Positions 1 to 9,120 of a stretch of 34,586 nt of DNA are shown piece after piece (within the stretch, counting starts at the first letter, position 1; the number at the start of each line of letters is the position of its first letter). This DNA comes from an uncultured Gammaproteobacteria bacterium (GTDB lineage: Bacteria > Pseudomonadota > Gammaproteobacteria > Arenicellales > JAANXG01): assembly GCA_947259875.1 (NCBI GenBank), contig CAMYNX010000021.1, positions 1 to 34,586 on the forward strand, written 5' to 3'. A program made the translations under genes and the position numbers. Below the pieces are notes generated by a model. The model did not search any database and was not told the DNA's origin. It worked only from the letters and a program-made list of their open reading frames with translations.

Positions 1-1
1 C

Positions 2-2872
2 CAGCTTGCGGCGCGCCTGGCACGGGAGATCGAGGGCGATGTGTTATTCGATCCCTATAGCCGCGGCCGCTACAGCACCGACGCATCGATTTATCAGATC
101 GAGCCGCTGGGCGTGGTGGTGCCGAGAACGTGGCAGGATGTGGTAAGCACGATCCAGATTGCCGCCGAAGAGGGGGTATCCCTCCTTCCCCGGGGCGGGG
201 GGACTTCACAATGCGGGCAGACCGTGGCCGAGGCAGTTGTTATCGATGTCGGCGTGTACCTGAAAAAACTGGTGGACATTGATGTCAGCGCTCGGCGCGC
301 GGTCGTTGAGCCGGGCATCGTGCTCGATCATTTGAATGGCCTGCTGGCCCCGTCGAACCTGATGTTCCCGGTGGATGTATCCACCGCCAGCCGCGCGACC
401 CTGGGTGGTATGGCGGGTAACAACAGTTGCGGTGCGCGTTCTATTTGCTATGGCACGATGCGCGACAACGTACAGGCCATCGACGCGATCATGATCAACG
501 GTGAGCGTATGACCTTTGGTCCGCTGGCCGGGGCCATCGACCAATCTCCGTTGGTGCGCTCGCTGCTTGCATTGGGTCAACGCGAGGCGCAGGAGATCAA
601 GCAACGTTTTCCGCAACTGCAACGCCGAGTCGGCGGTTATAACATTGACGCGCTGATATCCGATAAGCAGAACCACGACGTCAATCTTGCGCAGATCCTG
701 GTTGGTTCGGAAGGGACCCTTGCCTTTTCCGAGCGTATTCATCTCAACTTGCATCCGATCCCGCCGCACAAGGTGCTCGGCGTATGTCATTTTCCGAACT
801 TTTACGCTGCGATGGATATGACGCAGCATTTGGTTAAGCTTGGTCCGAGCGCGGTGGAACTGGTCGACCGTACCATGATCGACCTCGCGCGGGAGATCCC
901 CATGTTTCGCGCCACACTGGATCGCTGTGTTGAAGGTGAGCCGGAGGCGCTGTTGCTGGTCGAGTTTTCCGGCGACGATTCTCGCGCAGTGCTCGATCGA
1001 TTAGAAGACCTCGTCCAGTGCATGGAGGATTTCGGATTTCGCGACGCGGTTGTCAGCGCCGCCGATCCTGGGTTGCAAAAAGCGATTTGGGAAGTGCGGA
1101 AAGCGGGGCTCAACATCATGATGTCGATGAAAGGTGATGGCAAGCCGGTCTCATTTGTTGAAGACTGCGCGGTGCGCCTGGAAGACCTCGCCGAATACAC
1201 AGATCGACTGACTGAGGTGTTTCGCAAGTATGGAACGACCGGTACGTGGTATGCCCATGCCTCCGTCGGCTGTCTACACGTGCGGCCGGTGCTGAATCTA
1301 AAATTGGAAGCCGATGCCAAGAAGATGCGCGCCATTGCTGAAGAGGCGTTTGCGATGGTTCGCGAATATAAAGGTTCCCATTCCGGTGAGCATGGCGATG
1401 GATTAGTGCGTTCGGAATTCCACCAGTCCATGTTTGGTTCACGCATGGTGCAGAACTTTGAGCAGGTCAAGAAGCTATTCGACCCCAAGGGATTGATGAA
1501 TCCCGGCAAGATTGTGAATCCATCGCGAATGGATGACCGCAGCCTGTTTCGTTACAAACCCGAGTACCACACGAAGGTGCCAGACAGCGCACTTGATTGG
1601 TCGCAATGGGGAGGATTCCCCGGTGCCGTTGAGATGTGTAATAACAATGGGGCGTGCCGAAAGTTCGATGCGGACGTGATGTGTCCGTCGTACCGCGTGA
1701 CAAATGCCGAGCAACATCTAACGCGCGGGCGTGCCAATACATTACGTCTGGCGTTGTCGGGGCAGTTAGATCGCGGCGCGTTCACGTCAGCGGAAATGTA
1801 TGACACCATGAGGTTGTGCGTGAGTTGTAAGGGCTGCAAGCGCGAATGCCCTACGGGTGTGGATATGGCCAAGATGAAGATCGAGTTTCTTCATCATTAT
1901 CATCGTCGCCACGGCTTGGGTGTGCGCGAGCGTTTGATCGCGTATCTACCAAGATATGCCCCATGGGTGTCGCGCATGCACGGCCTTGCGAATGTTCGTA
2001 ATCGTAGCCGCATTTTGGCGCGTATCGGTGAGCGGTTCTTGGGCCTGAGCGCCAAGCGTTCGCTGCCCGAATGGCACCCACAACCGTTTTTGACAGACTC
2101 GAGCGAACCCGCCGGGGACAGCAAAGCCGGTGAAGTGGTTTTATTTGCGGATACCTTCAATCGATATTTTGAGCCGCACAACCTGACCGCGGCGGTGGAG
2201 GTGCTGCACGCGGCCGGTTATCAAATTCATATGCCCGGTGCGGCGGACGGTACCACCCGTCCGCTTTGTTGCGGCCGCACGTTCCTGGCCGCCGGTCTTG
2301 TTGATGAAGCCATTAACGAAGCCCGACGCACGCTGTCGGCGCTCAAGCCGTTTATTGACCGCGACATACCGGTGGTCGGACTTGAGCCATCGTGTTTGTT
2401 AACTTTTCGTGATGAGTTTGCGAGCATGCTTCCTGGTGAAGAGGTCGATCGGCTTGCCGCCAATGCAAAGCTATTTGAAGAATTTCTCGCCGCGCAGCGC
2501 AGCGACGGATTGCTGGAACTCAAACTGGGCGCTATTGGGCCGCAAAAAGTTGTTGTCCATGGTCATTGTCATCAAAAAGCTTTTGGGGCGATGGATGCCG
2601 TAACCGAGGTGTTGAAATTAGTGCCTGGTATGAATGTAGAAATAATTCAATCCAGTTGCTGCGGTATGGCGGGTAGTTTTGGTTACAACGCTGAGACTTA
2701 TGATGTTTCTGTAAAGATGGCGGGGCTCAGTTTAATACCGGCGGTTCGGGGTTTGGGTCCCGATACGCGGATCGTGGCCGACGGGACGAGTTGCCGGCAT
2801 CAGATTACCGATCTCTCCGGGCGCGACGCCACCCACGTCGCGTGTATTCTTCGCGATGCGTTGATAAGGTGA
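2..2872 (+). CDS. FAD-binding oxidase / Fe-S / CCG-domain dehydrogenase (YdiJ-like), 5' truncated by window edge
   Basis: The frame is open to the left edge, and the codons before a possible GTG at 41 still read as protein (LAARLAREIEGD). The gene therefore probably starts upstream of the window, and 956 residues are visible. Counting from the GTG, a PCMH-type FAD-binding domain comes first, with a glycine-rich loop PRGGGTSQCGQ at about 50-60. An FAD-oxidase C-terminal domain follows. A ferredoxin-like segment has CVSCKGCKRECP from about 593. A GlpC/HdrD-like C-terminal part has CCG-type motifs (CCGRTF, SCCGMAGSFG). This order is that of the YdiJ / D-lactate-D-2-hydroxyacid dehydrogenase family, which oxidises a D-2-hydroxyacid and passes electrons through flavin and Fe-S to the respiratory chain. 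The substrate cannot be read from the sequence. It is followed by about 270 bp without a gene. Confidence 0.85.
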   Translation, partial: QLAARLAREIEGDVLFDPYSRGRYSTDASIYQIEPLGVVVPRTWQDVVSTIQIAAEEGVSLLPRGGGTSQCGQTVAEAVVIDVGVYLKKLVDIDVSARRAVVEPGIVLDHLNGLLAPSNLMFPVDVSTASRATLGGMAGNNSCGARSICYGTMRDNVQAIDAIMINGERMTFGPLAGAIDQSPLVRSLLALGQREAQEIKQRFPQLQRRVGGYNIDALISDKQNHDVNLAQILVGSEGTLAFSERIHLNLHPIPPHKVLGVCHFPNFYAAMDMTQHLVKLGPSAVELVDRTMIDLAREIPMFRATLDRCVEGEPEALLLVEFSGDDSRAVLDRLEDLVQCMEDFGFRDAVVSAADPGLQKAIWEVRKAGLNIMMSMKGDGKPVSFVEDCAVRLEDLAEYTDRLTEVFRKYGTTGTWYAHASVGCLHVRPVLNLKLEADAKKMRAIAEEAFAMVREYKGSHSGEHGDGLVRSEFHQSMFGSRMVQNFEQVKKLFDPKGLMNPGKIVNPSRMDDRSLFRYKPEYHTKVPDSALDWSQWGGFPGAVEMCNNNGACRKFDADVMCPSYRVTNAEQHLTRGRANTLRLALSGQLDRGAFTSAEMYDTMRLCVSCKGCKRECPTGVDMAKMKIEFLHHYHRRHGLGVRERLIAYLPRYAPWVSRMHGLANVRNRSRILARIGERFLGLSAKRSLPEWHPQPFLTDSSEPAGDSKAGEVVLFADTFNRYFEPHNLTAAVEVLHAAGYQIHMPGAADGTTRPLCCGRTFLAAGLVDEAINEARRTLSALKPFIDRDIPVVGLEPSCLLTFRDEFASMLPGEEVDRLAANAKLFEEFLAAQRSDGLLELKLGAIGPQKVVVHGHCHQKAFGAMDAVTEVLKLVPGMNVEIIQSSCCGMAGSFGYNAETYDVSVKMAGLSLIPAVRGLGPDTRIVADGTSCRHQITDLSGRDATHVACILRDALIR

Positions 2873-3017
2873 ATATTCATTGCAAGCTTCGCCATGCAAT
2901 TATCGGTGGCTCATAAAATGCGGTATTGGCAACTCATGTCAGCACCAAGCGAGGAGTCTCACCATGTTGTATGGAGTTTACTGGCTTCAGTACTTTTGAG
3001 ATCCTTCGGCGTTCCGC

Positions 3018-3049
3018 CTCAGAATGACAAGCACTCTTGTCATTCTGAG
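3018..3049. repeat. Perfect 14-bp inverted repeat (REP/terminator-like)
   Basis: The arms CTCAGAATGACAAG (3018-3031) and CTTGTCATTCTGAG (3036-3049) pair perfectly around a 4-nt loop. Flanking bases (GATCCTTCG on the left, GCGAAGAATC on the right) extend the symmetry imperfectly. It lies between the converging dehydrogenase gene and rpiA, so it could act as a bidirectional transcription stop. No T-tract follows, so a dispersed palindromic repeat is equally possible. The rest of 2873-3140 shows nothing recognisable. Confidence 0.6.
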
Positions 3050-3140
3050 CGAACCCCGTGAGCGAAGAATCCTAGGAACCCGTTCTTCGGGTGCTGTTTC
3101 ATTGCTCCCAGCGATTCACAAGCTTGTTGGACGGCCGCGG

Positions 3141-3800
3141 CTACGCGGTGATCTTTTCCACTCCGGAGTCGGTGCCCAGCAACAACACGTCCGCTGGCCG
3201 GCGGGCAAAGATTCCATTGGTGACGACCCCAGCGATATGGTCAAGACTTTCCTCCATTTCTACTGGATTCATGATGTTCAAGTTGTGCACATCGATAATC
3301 AGGTTGCCGTTGTCAGTCGTAAAACTGGGCCGAAGCTCGGGCTGACCCCCGAGTCTTACCAACTGGCGTCCAATGAAGCTCCGTGCCATCGGGATTACCT
3401 CGATCGGAAGAGGGAATGTGCCGAGCACGTCCACTAGTTTGCTCGCATCCGCGACACAGATGAATTTTTCACTTGCTGCCGCCACGATCTTCTCACGAGT
3501 CAACGCGCCACCGCCGCCTTTGATTAGATGCAGATGACGAGTCGCCTCATCCGCGCCATCGACATACAGCGGAAGATCACCGGTATCGGTCAACTCGAGT
3601 ACCGGTATGTTGTATTGCTTGAGACGTTCCGCCGTCGTCACGGAACTTGCGACAGCGCCATCTATCTTGTTTTTCACTTTAGCCAACGAGTCAATAAAGT
3701 AGTCAGCGGTCGAGCCTGTACCCACACCAATCACCATGTCCCATTCGATGAAATCTAGCGCCGCTTCCGCCGCTGCCTTTTTTTGATCTTCTCGCTTCAT
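3141..3800 (-). CDS. rpiA: Ribose-5-phosphate isomerase A
   Basis: This 219-residue protein interconverts ribose 5-phosphate and ribulose 5-phosphate in the cytoplasmic non-oxidative pentose phosphate pathway. The family signatures are all present: GTGSTAD at residues 27-33 (phosphate-binding loop), DGADEA at 81-86, and [11 protein letters not shown] at 94-104, which carries the catalytic lysine and glutamate. The length equals the E. coli enzyme. An AGG lies 10 nt upstream of the ATG at 3800. The gene is divergent from ilvA across about 90 bp, an arrangement seen in many gammaproteobacteria. Identification is firm. Confidence 0.96.
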   Translation of the reverse strand: MKREDQKKAAAEAALDFIEWDMVIGVGTGSTADYFIDSLAKVKNKIDGAVASSVTTAERLKQYNIPVLELTDTGDLPLYVDGADEATRHLHLIKGGGGALTREKIVAAASEKFICVADASKLVDVLGTFPLPIEVIPMARSFIGRQLVRLGGQPELRPSFTTDNGNLIIDVHNLNIMNPVEMEESLDHIAGVVTNGIFARRPADVLLLGTDSGVEKITA

Positions 3801-3880
3801 ATTGATACAACCTGTTAGGCTAGTATTTGAGATGAGACAGGATACTCACACAATCCCGATTAAGAAAGTACCTCGACTCG

Positions 3881-3890
3881 TATAATCAAG
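3881..3890 (+). promoter_or_regulatory. -10 box immediately before ilvA (possible leaderless transcript)
   Basis: A perfect TATAAT at 3881-3886 ends 4 nt before the ilvA ATG at 3891. Transcription would be expected to start at about 3892-3893, on or next to the start codon. No Shine-Dalgarno sequence precedes the ATG. The sequence 17 nt upstream (GATTAA, 3858-3863) is a poor -35. This fits a leaderless mRNA but is inference from base sequence alone. Confidence 0.4.
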
Positions 3891-5402
3891 ATGCCGGAGA
3901 CTTACCTTAAGAAGATACTCAAGGCGCGTGTTTATGACGTCGCTCGAGAAACACCATTGGACCATGCACCAAATTTGTCCGTTCGTTTGCATAATCATGT
4001 GTGGTTGAAGCGGGAAGACGAGCAACCGGTGTTTTCATTCAAATGCCGAGGGGCTTACAACAAGATGGTGCAACTTGATGCCGCGTCAATAAAAAAGGGT
4101 GTCATCACGGCGTCCGCTGGTAACCATGCACAAGGCGTAGCTTTGGGTGCGCAGCACCTGCAAGGTAAAGCAATTATCGTGATGCCCAAGACTACGCCCA
4201 AGATAAAGGTTGATGCGGTCCGTCGTTTGGGTGCGGATGTGACACTGTATGGTGACAATTACGATGATGCCTACCAACATGCGCAAGAGCTTACCGCGAA
4301 AAAACGACTAACGTTTATTCATCCCTACGACGATCCCGATGTAATTGCCGGTCAAGGTACCATCGCATTTGAGATTCTCAAACAGTTTACCGAGACTATC
4401 CATGCGGTGTTCGTACCGGTAGGGGGCGGTGGGTTGATCGCCGGAATCGCAAGTTATATCAAGCAGATCCACCCACAGGTCAAAGTTATAGGCGTTGAGC
4501 CCGATGATGCTGATGCGATGCGCCAATCGCTTCGGGCTGGGCGTAGAGTACGACTCAAGCACGTGGGAATGTTCGCAGACGGTGTTGCGGTTCGACAGGT
4601 GGGTAAGGAGACCTTTCGCGTTGTGCGTAAGTTTGTCGATCAGATATTGTGCGTAAACACCGATCAGACATGTGCCGCAATAAAGGATATTTTCGAGGAT
4701 ACCCGTTCGGTTATGGAGCCTGCCGGAGCGTTAGCGGTGGCGGGGCTCAAGGAGTATACCGAGCGCACCGGGGCCCGGGGCGAGAATCTCATCGCCATCG
4801 CGTCCGGCGCCAACATGAACTTTGACCGATTGCGCCACGTATCCGAGCGTGCCGAGCTTGGCGAACGACGTGAGGCGATCTTGGCGGTAACCATTCCCGA
4901 GCGCCCCGGCAGCTTTCGTAAGTTATGCGCGATTATTAGCAATCGGGCGATTACCGAGTTTGATTATCGTTACGCGGATGCGCGAGAGGCCCACGTCTAC
5001 GTTGGGGTCCAGATCCAGAGTTCATCGGAGATCCATACTTTAATCAGAAAGCTGGAGAGCCATAATTATCCGACTTTGGACCTCACCGACAACGAGATGG
5101 CAAAAGTCCATATACGCCATTTAGTTGGCGGCCGGGCCCCTCATGCGAAGCACGAGATCGTGTACCGATTCGAATTCCCCGAACGTCCCGGAGCCTTGCG
5201 TGAATTCTTGGAGAAGATGGGACATAACTGGAATATTAGTTTGTTCCACTACCGCAACCATGGTGCGGATTTCGGACGTGTATTGTGCGGGATGCAAGTA
5301 CCTCCGCAAGAAAAACAGGCGTTCAGAGAATTTCTCAAGGACCTCGGTTACCCCTATAAGGAAGAGACCGATAATCCGGCTTACCGTTTATTTCTGGGTT
5401 GA
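3891..5402 (+). CDS. ilvA: Biosynthetic threonine ammonia-lyase with two ACT domains
   Basis: A 503-residue PLP enzyme that deaminates L-threonine to 2-oxobutanoate, the first committed step of isoleucine synthesis. The catalytic domain has the PLP lysine in FSFKCRGAYN (K51), the glycine-rich phosphate loop VGGGGLIAG, and SGANMNFDRLRH at the domain boundary. Two C-terminal ACT-like modules follow, starting at about residues 325 (REAILAVTIPERPGSFR) and 420 (EIVYRFEFPERPGALREF). These bind isoleucine and valine in the long biosynthetic form, and the length matches that form rather than the short catabolic one. The last 66 bp of the gene, with the DNA after it, are duplicated 3,718 bp downstream in degraded form. 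Confidence 0.96.
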   Translation: MPETYLKKILKARVYDVARETPLDHAPNLSVRLHNHVWLKREDEQPVFSFKCRGAYNKMVQLDAASIKKGVITASAGNHAQGVALGAQHLQGKAIIVMPKTTPKIKVDAVRRLGADVTLYGDNYDDAYQHAQELTAKKRLTFIHPYDDPDVIAGQGTIAFEILKQFTETIHAVFVPVGGGGLIAGIASYIKQIHPQVKVIGVEPDDADAMRQSLRAGRRVRLKHVGMFADGVAVRQVGKETFRVVRKFVDQILCVNTDQTCAAIKDIFEDTRSVMEPAGALAVAGLKEYTERTGARGENLIAIASGANMNFDRLRHVSERAELGERREAILAVTIPERPGSFRKLCAIISNRAITEFDYRYADAREAHVYVGVQIQSSSEIHTLIRKLESHNYPTLDLTDNEMAKVHIRHLVGGRAPHAKHEIVYRFEFPERPGALREFLEKMGHNWNISLFHYRNHGADFGRVLCGMQVPPQEKQAFREFLKDLGYPYKEETDNPAYRLFLG

Positions 5403-5548
5403 TTCCGCGTGTGTCGTGAGATCAACTGTGCCGGCGCTAAGCGATAGCGCGGCGGTTTCGAGCGGCTAGTCTCTATTTCAACGACATTGGGAAGGCGCGA
5501 GCATAGTGAACAGATACCGAAGCCGTCTAAACGGTCGAGGCGGCCGCT
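5337..5548. repeat. Direct repeat, left copy (ilvA 3' end plus downstream 100 bp)
   Basis: This 212-bp segment aligns without gaps to 9055-9266 at an offset of 3,718 bp. By hand count the first 112 bp, which include the last 66 bp of ilvA, match at 82 positions (73%). The last 100 bp (5449-5548 against 9167-9266) are identical. The identical part is non-coding and contains no convincing gene. The remaining bases to 5604 are T-rich and show no further feature. Confidence 0.95.
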
Positions 5549-5604
5549 TCCTCTTTTTCGTTTCATTGATTCTTTCTCTTTGATTGCTGCACTATGTTGA
5601 TCGG

Positions 5605-7377
5605 TTAGATTCCAAACCTGGCGTAGGGTCGCGTGTGAATTACCCAGCTCGGATATATCATGGGGCTTGTAATAGTTTGTATCAAAAGGAATGATCCGTC
5701 ACCGAAGACATCGACGCGTCTGTACGCTTGCTTGGTAGCATTGTTCTGGACCTCGTAGGCGATGATATTTCCCTGTTTTGTTGTCATGACGGTTATGAGA
5801 TTAGCATCTGGGCCACGATATACAGTTTTGTACACAGTCACACCGTTGTATGGCTGAAAAGTAACCATTTCCGCAACTTGAGCGGACTGCATGTCCGGCA
5901 AGGGGTAGGATTTTAGGCGCTCGTTCTGGAGCTCTCGTAAGCGTTGCATAAAAAATTGTAGCCTTGTTTTGGCTCGTCGAATTTCTTCCTGTAGTGCGCG
6001 TTGCATAATCGCGGACAAATTTTGCGATAATCTCGTGCCGAACGAGAAATCACTGTCCTGCCAATAACGCGTCCGTAGACTCAACGCAAAAAGGAAATTT
6101 ATTTCTGCGAGGCTCCCGAGTGGATATGACGCGAGCCGTTGCAGCAGTTTTCTCGCATTTTCAGGCTCGCTGGGATCGAGGCGCCTGAAACCATTTCTTC
6201 TTAGAAACGGGTAGTTACCATTAAGTGCCTGGCGATACGCCTGACTAACAGCTTGATCAACATCAAAGAACGAAGCAAGCAGCTTCGCGTCGCTAATTTC
6301 CCGGGGAAGGAGTCCACGTTCGTGCAGCCTTAGACTTAGATCCAGCGCGTGCAGCCTGGCACCGTGCCAGTTGGGGTGCAGTGCATCATAGGTGGAGAAT
6401 TCCTTGGGAAATATGTCCTGGTAATCGAGATATTCTCCTCCCGCGGAGAATATGCGTGCCAAGCTCGCTCGGTAACTGACTATATCCTCGGCTTGGTGTT
6501 TATAGACCGATTTATCCCAATCAATGGGCAAATTGATTCCAATAACTGGAACCCCGCTGGCGCTTGCTATCTGTACCGCACTCTGCAGATCGGCTAGGTG
6601 ATTACGTCGCCCGATCGAGTATAAGTGCCACTGGAATAGATTGTTATCGTAGCCTTCGGGAAACTTCCAGCGTTGATCCTCATCGCTGCTGAGAAAAAGT
6701 ACGGATCTTTGTCCGAACCAGGATCGCAATTTATCGACAAACGGTAGCTCCCAAGTATCTCGTATCTTATTGCGGAAACGATACAAATCGGACTGCTGGC
6801 TGAAAAGGGTTTCGCCATAAATACCCAGATCGTAATTACGCCACCAGAAACCCGCTGGCAGTTTCTCGCGTACGCCCGAATTAAAAAACGAACGGGCTGT
6901 ATGTGCCTGCAGCGCAAGGTTCATACGATCGGAAAACGAGATATAGGCAACCGCCATAACGATCACATCGGGATCGAAATCCAGGGCCTGTAGCGTCCGT
7001 TGCAATATGTCAGGGGCAAAGATGCCAGGATCGGATATGTCCAGTACCTCAACAGTTCCGGGCCTGTCATGCTCGAGAATGGTGCTTAAATGATTCGCCA
7101 CATGACCACCAGTCATGGCATGTGAATTGGAAATGTAAACGACTCGAACCTGTCCTTTTTTCTTTACCGGAACATCGATTTGTTTGTAAGGATACTTATA
7201 TTTGGCGATTGCCCAATTTTGGTTGTCGAGTTTTATTGAATCGGCAGCGCGTTCCCTTTGCCAGCTACCCACAGTGATTTCCAGGGTCAATATCACGACG
7301 ACTAGCGCGGCCATGGAGGCATAACGCGGCATGTCACTTTTCTTATCGCGTCGACCGTAGATTTCTTGGGTTGTCAT
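5605..7377 (-). CDS. Membrane-anchored SGNH-fold protein (AlgJ/AlgX-like O-acyltransferase partner)
   Basis: I chose the ATG at 7377 (590 residues): it follows the MBOAT stop by 10 bp and has GGGG about 8 nt upstream. An extension to 7509 would overlap the MBOAT gene heavily. One membrane segment (about residues 19-38) after a basic N-terminus predicts a periplasmic protein anchored at its N-terminus. The SGNH hydrolase signatures are block I VVYISNSHAMTG (likely nucleophile S85) and the late Asp-His block YDALHPNWHG (D331, H334). In AlgI/AlgJ/AlgX and related systems such a protein receives the acyl group from the MBOAT and transfers it to an extracytoplasmic polymer. About 240 residues after the DxxH block form an extension with no recognised domain. 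The polymer substrate is unknown. Confidence 0.72.
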   Translation of the reverse strand: MTTQEIYGRRDKKSDMPRYASMAALVVVILTLEITVGSWQRERAADSIKLDNQNWAIAKYKYPYKQIDVPVKKKGQVRVVYISNSHAMTGGHVANHLSTILEHDRPGTVEVLDISDPGIFAPDILQRTLQALDFDPDVIVMAVAYISFSDRMNLALQAHTARSFFNSGVREKLPAGFWWRNYDLGIYGETLFSQQSDLYRFRNKIRDTWELPFVDKLRSWFGQRSVLFLSSDEDQRWKFPEGYDNNLFQWHLYSIGRRNHLADLQSAVQIASASGVPVIGINLPIDWDKSVYKHQAEDIVSYRASLARIFSAGGEYLDYQDIFPKEFSTYDALHPNWHGARLHALDLSLRLHERGLLPREISDAKLLASFFDVDQAVSQAYRQALNGNYPFLRRNGFRRLDPSEPENARKLLQRLASYPLGSLAEINFLFALSLRTRYWQDSDFSFGTRLSQNLSAIMQRALQEEIRRAKTRLQFFMQRLRELQNERLKSYPLPDMQSAQVAEMVTFQPYNGVTVYKTVYRGPDANLITVMTTKQGNIIAYEVQNNATKQAYRRVDVFGDGSFLLIQTITSPMIYPSWVIHTRPYARFGI

Positions 7378-7387
7378 GTTATGACCC

Positions 7388-8785
7388 CTAGAACTGGAAA
7401 TAGATGAATTTGTTGATTGCTGGCGTGCTGAATATGGCAAATGCCGCCAGTCCGGCAATGGCAGCCGATTCTCGCCAGCCTGTGCGCCCAGGCCAACGCT
7501 CCGAAGCATTAGGAAAAATCAATGTGCCAATCACGACAACAATTAAGAACATCATATCAGGCGCCGATACGGCGTCAGTGCCGTTCCAATTCAATCCAGC
7601 CATGCCGCTCCAAATATCAACGATCTGAACAACGTCGCTGACACGGAATGGCACCCAGGCAAAATGAACAACGACGAACGTCGCCAACCATGCGACGTAG
7701 CGATTGAGCTCCCACCTTGGAAAGAGGTCTTTCTTGAGATGGTACAACCCCAACAGTGTGCCGTGGATGACGCCCCAAAGGGCATAGTTCCAACCAGCAC
7801 CGTGCCAGATGCCTACAAGAAGAAACGTGAGTAATACGTTGAAGAAAGTCCGTGTATTGCCTTGTTTAGAGCCGCCTATAGGAATATAGACATAGTCCCT
7901 GAACCAGTTGGATAGCGTACGATGCCATCGTCGCCAGAAGTCTTGGATCGATACCGCCTTGTAAGGCGAGAGAAAGTTTTCCTCGAGTCGGATACCAAGG
8001 AGCAACGAGATTCCGATGGCCATATGGGTGTAGGCGGCAAAGTCGTAATAGATCTGCATCCCAAAAGCCAAGGCGATTGCCCACGCAGTCGCAAAGCCGA
8101 GTTCGCCCTGAACTAGAGTCAACCGATCAACAATCAGCCCACAGCTGTCCGCAATGAGTAGCTTTTGGACGATACCTAAGAAGATACGATCGATGCCGGC
8201 CGTAATCTCTGGTCGCAAGGTCTGGTGAGTAAATTGATAAATTTGTGGATGTAGGTGACCGAATCTTTCAATGGGCCCGGCAATGAGTTGTGGTAAATAG
8301 GCGACAAAATTGCAAAAACTCAGCAGGTTCCGCTCAGGTTGTATTTTCCGTCGGTATACATCGATCGTGTAGGACATCGATTGGAACGTGTAAAAACTGA
8401 TCCCCGCCGGTAGCACATAGTTGTAATAAAAATCTGACGCGATAGGAGGAAAGCCGCCAAGGGTTAAAACCGGGTTCAAGTTTGACAAAATCCATTCGCT
8501 ATATTTAAAAATTACCAGAACTGACAGATTGACCACGACGCTGACAGCGAGCCACATCCGTCTTACGGCTCGTCGATCTGATCGATCCAGTAAAATGGAG
8601 ACGGAATAGTCCGTTAGTGACGACACTATCAGAACAATTACGAAGAACGGCTCGGCCCCGGAATAAAAAAGATACGAAAACGAAAGTAGAGTTAAAGCGC
8701 GAGGCGTACCCTTGGGCATCAGAAAGATGCTCACAAGGAAAATTGGCAAAAATAGAAACAGAAAGGAAACGGAGTGAAAAAGCAT
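7388..8785 (-). CDS. AlgI-like MBOAT family membrane O-acyltransferase
   Basis: A 465-residue protein with about ten hydrophobic segments and the AlgI-type MBOAT signatures: QDFWRRWHRTLSNWFRDY (residues 281-298) and GIWHGAGWNYALWG with the conserved catalytic His at 328. Such proteins move an acyl group, usually acetyl, across the inner membrane for attachment to an exported polysaccharide or cell-wall glycan. It is the upstream gene of a two-gene operon with the SGNH protein, with 10 bp between them. No polymerase, glycosyltransferase or export genes adjoin, so the module probably modifies a polymer made elsewhere. Family assignment is firm; substrate is unknown. Confidence 0.9.
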   Translation of the reverse strand: MLFHSVSFLFLFLPIFLVSIFLMPKGTPRALTLLSFSYLFYSGAEPFFVIVLIVSSLTDYSVSILLDRSDRRAVRRMWLAVSVVVNLSVLVIFKYSEWILSNLNPVLTLGGFPPIASDFYYNYVLPAGISFYTFQSMSYTIDVYRRKIQPERNLLSFCNFVAYLPQLIAGPIERFGHLHPQIYQFTHQTLRPEITAGIDRIFLGIVQKLLIADSCGLIVDRLTLVQGELGFATAWAIALAFGMQIYYDFAAYTHMAIGISLLLGIRLEENFLSPYKAVSIQDFWRRWHRTLSNWFRDYVYIPIGGSKQGNTRTFFNVLLTFLLVGIWHGAGWNYALWGVIHGTLLGLYHLKKDLFPRWELNRYVAWLATFVVVHFAWVPFRVSDVVQIVDIWSGMAGLNWNGTDAVSAPDMMFLIVVVIGTLIFPNASERWPGRTGWRESAAIAGLAAFAIFSTPAINKFIYFQF

Positions 8786-9054
8786 AAAATCTCTTTTGCT
8801 TAGATGATGCCGTTTAATACTGTTTCTTCGTTAATAATTCGGCGCTTTCCACGTCGGCCTTAAGGAAATCGGAGTAATCCATTTTCAAGCATCAAGCAAA
8901 GGTATCCCGAGCTGCCTTGATCTGTGGCCTGTCGTCGTTCGTTCTCTAGTGGATAATTATAGGCAAGACTTCCTCGTATACCATATGCGTAGGGCCCCAC
9001 CGATAGGGTTGTCTCATTGGTGTGCCGAAATTGGTGAGAGGTGTGAGGCGGCGT
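8786..9054. other. Intergenic, no gene recognised
   Basis: About 270 bp upstream of the MBOAT start. No coding frame, RNA or convincing terminator was found. The MBOAT promoter must lie here or further up. Beginning at 9055, ilvA-like sequence is detectable; comparison of 9019-9054 with the corresponding ilvA bases shows no similarity, so the duplication boundary is close to 9055. Confidence 0.5.
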
Positions 9055-9120
9055 AAGGACCTCGTTTGCCCGAATAACGTGGAGACTAATAATCCCGCTT
9101 ATCGTTTATGTTTGGATTTA
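9055..9120 (+). pseudogene. Degraded ilvA 3'-end fragment
   Basis: Translated in the aligned frame this reads KDLVCPNNVETNNPAYRLCLDL, against KDLGYPYKEETDNPAYRLFLG at the true IlvA C-terminus. The stop codon of the real gene (TGA) is replaced by TTA here. Only about 22 codons are recognisable and there is no upstream coding sequence, so this is a remnant and not a gene. It forms the first part of the right-hand direct repeat. Confidence 0.85.

Noticed and set aside
206-829. Long minus-strand frame inside the first gene
   Set aside because: It is antisense to a strongly conserved FAD-binding domain and has no recognisable motifs.
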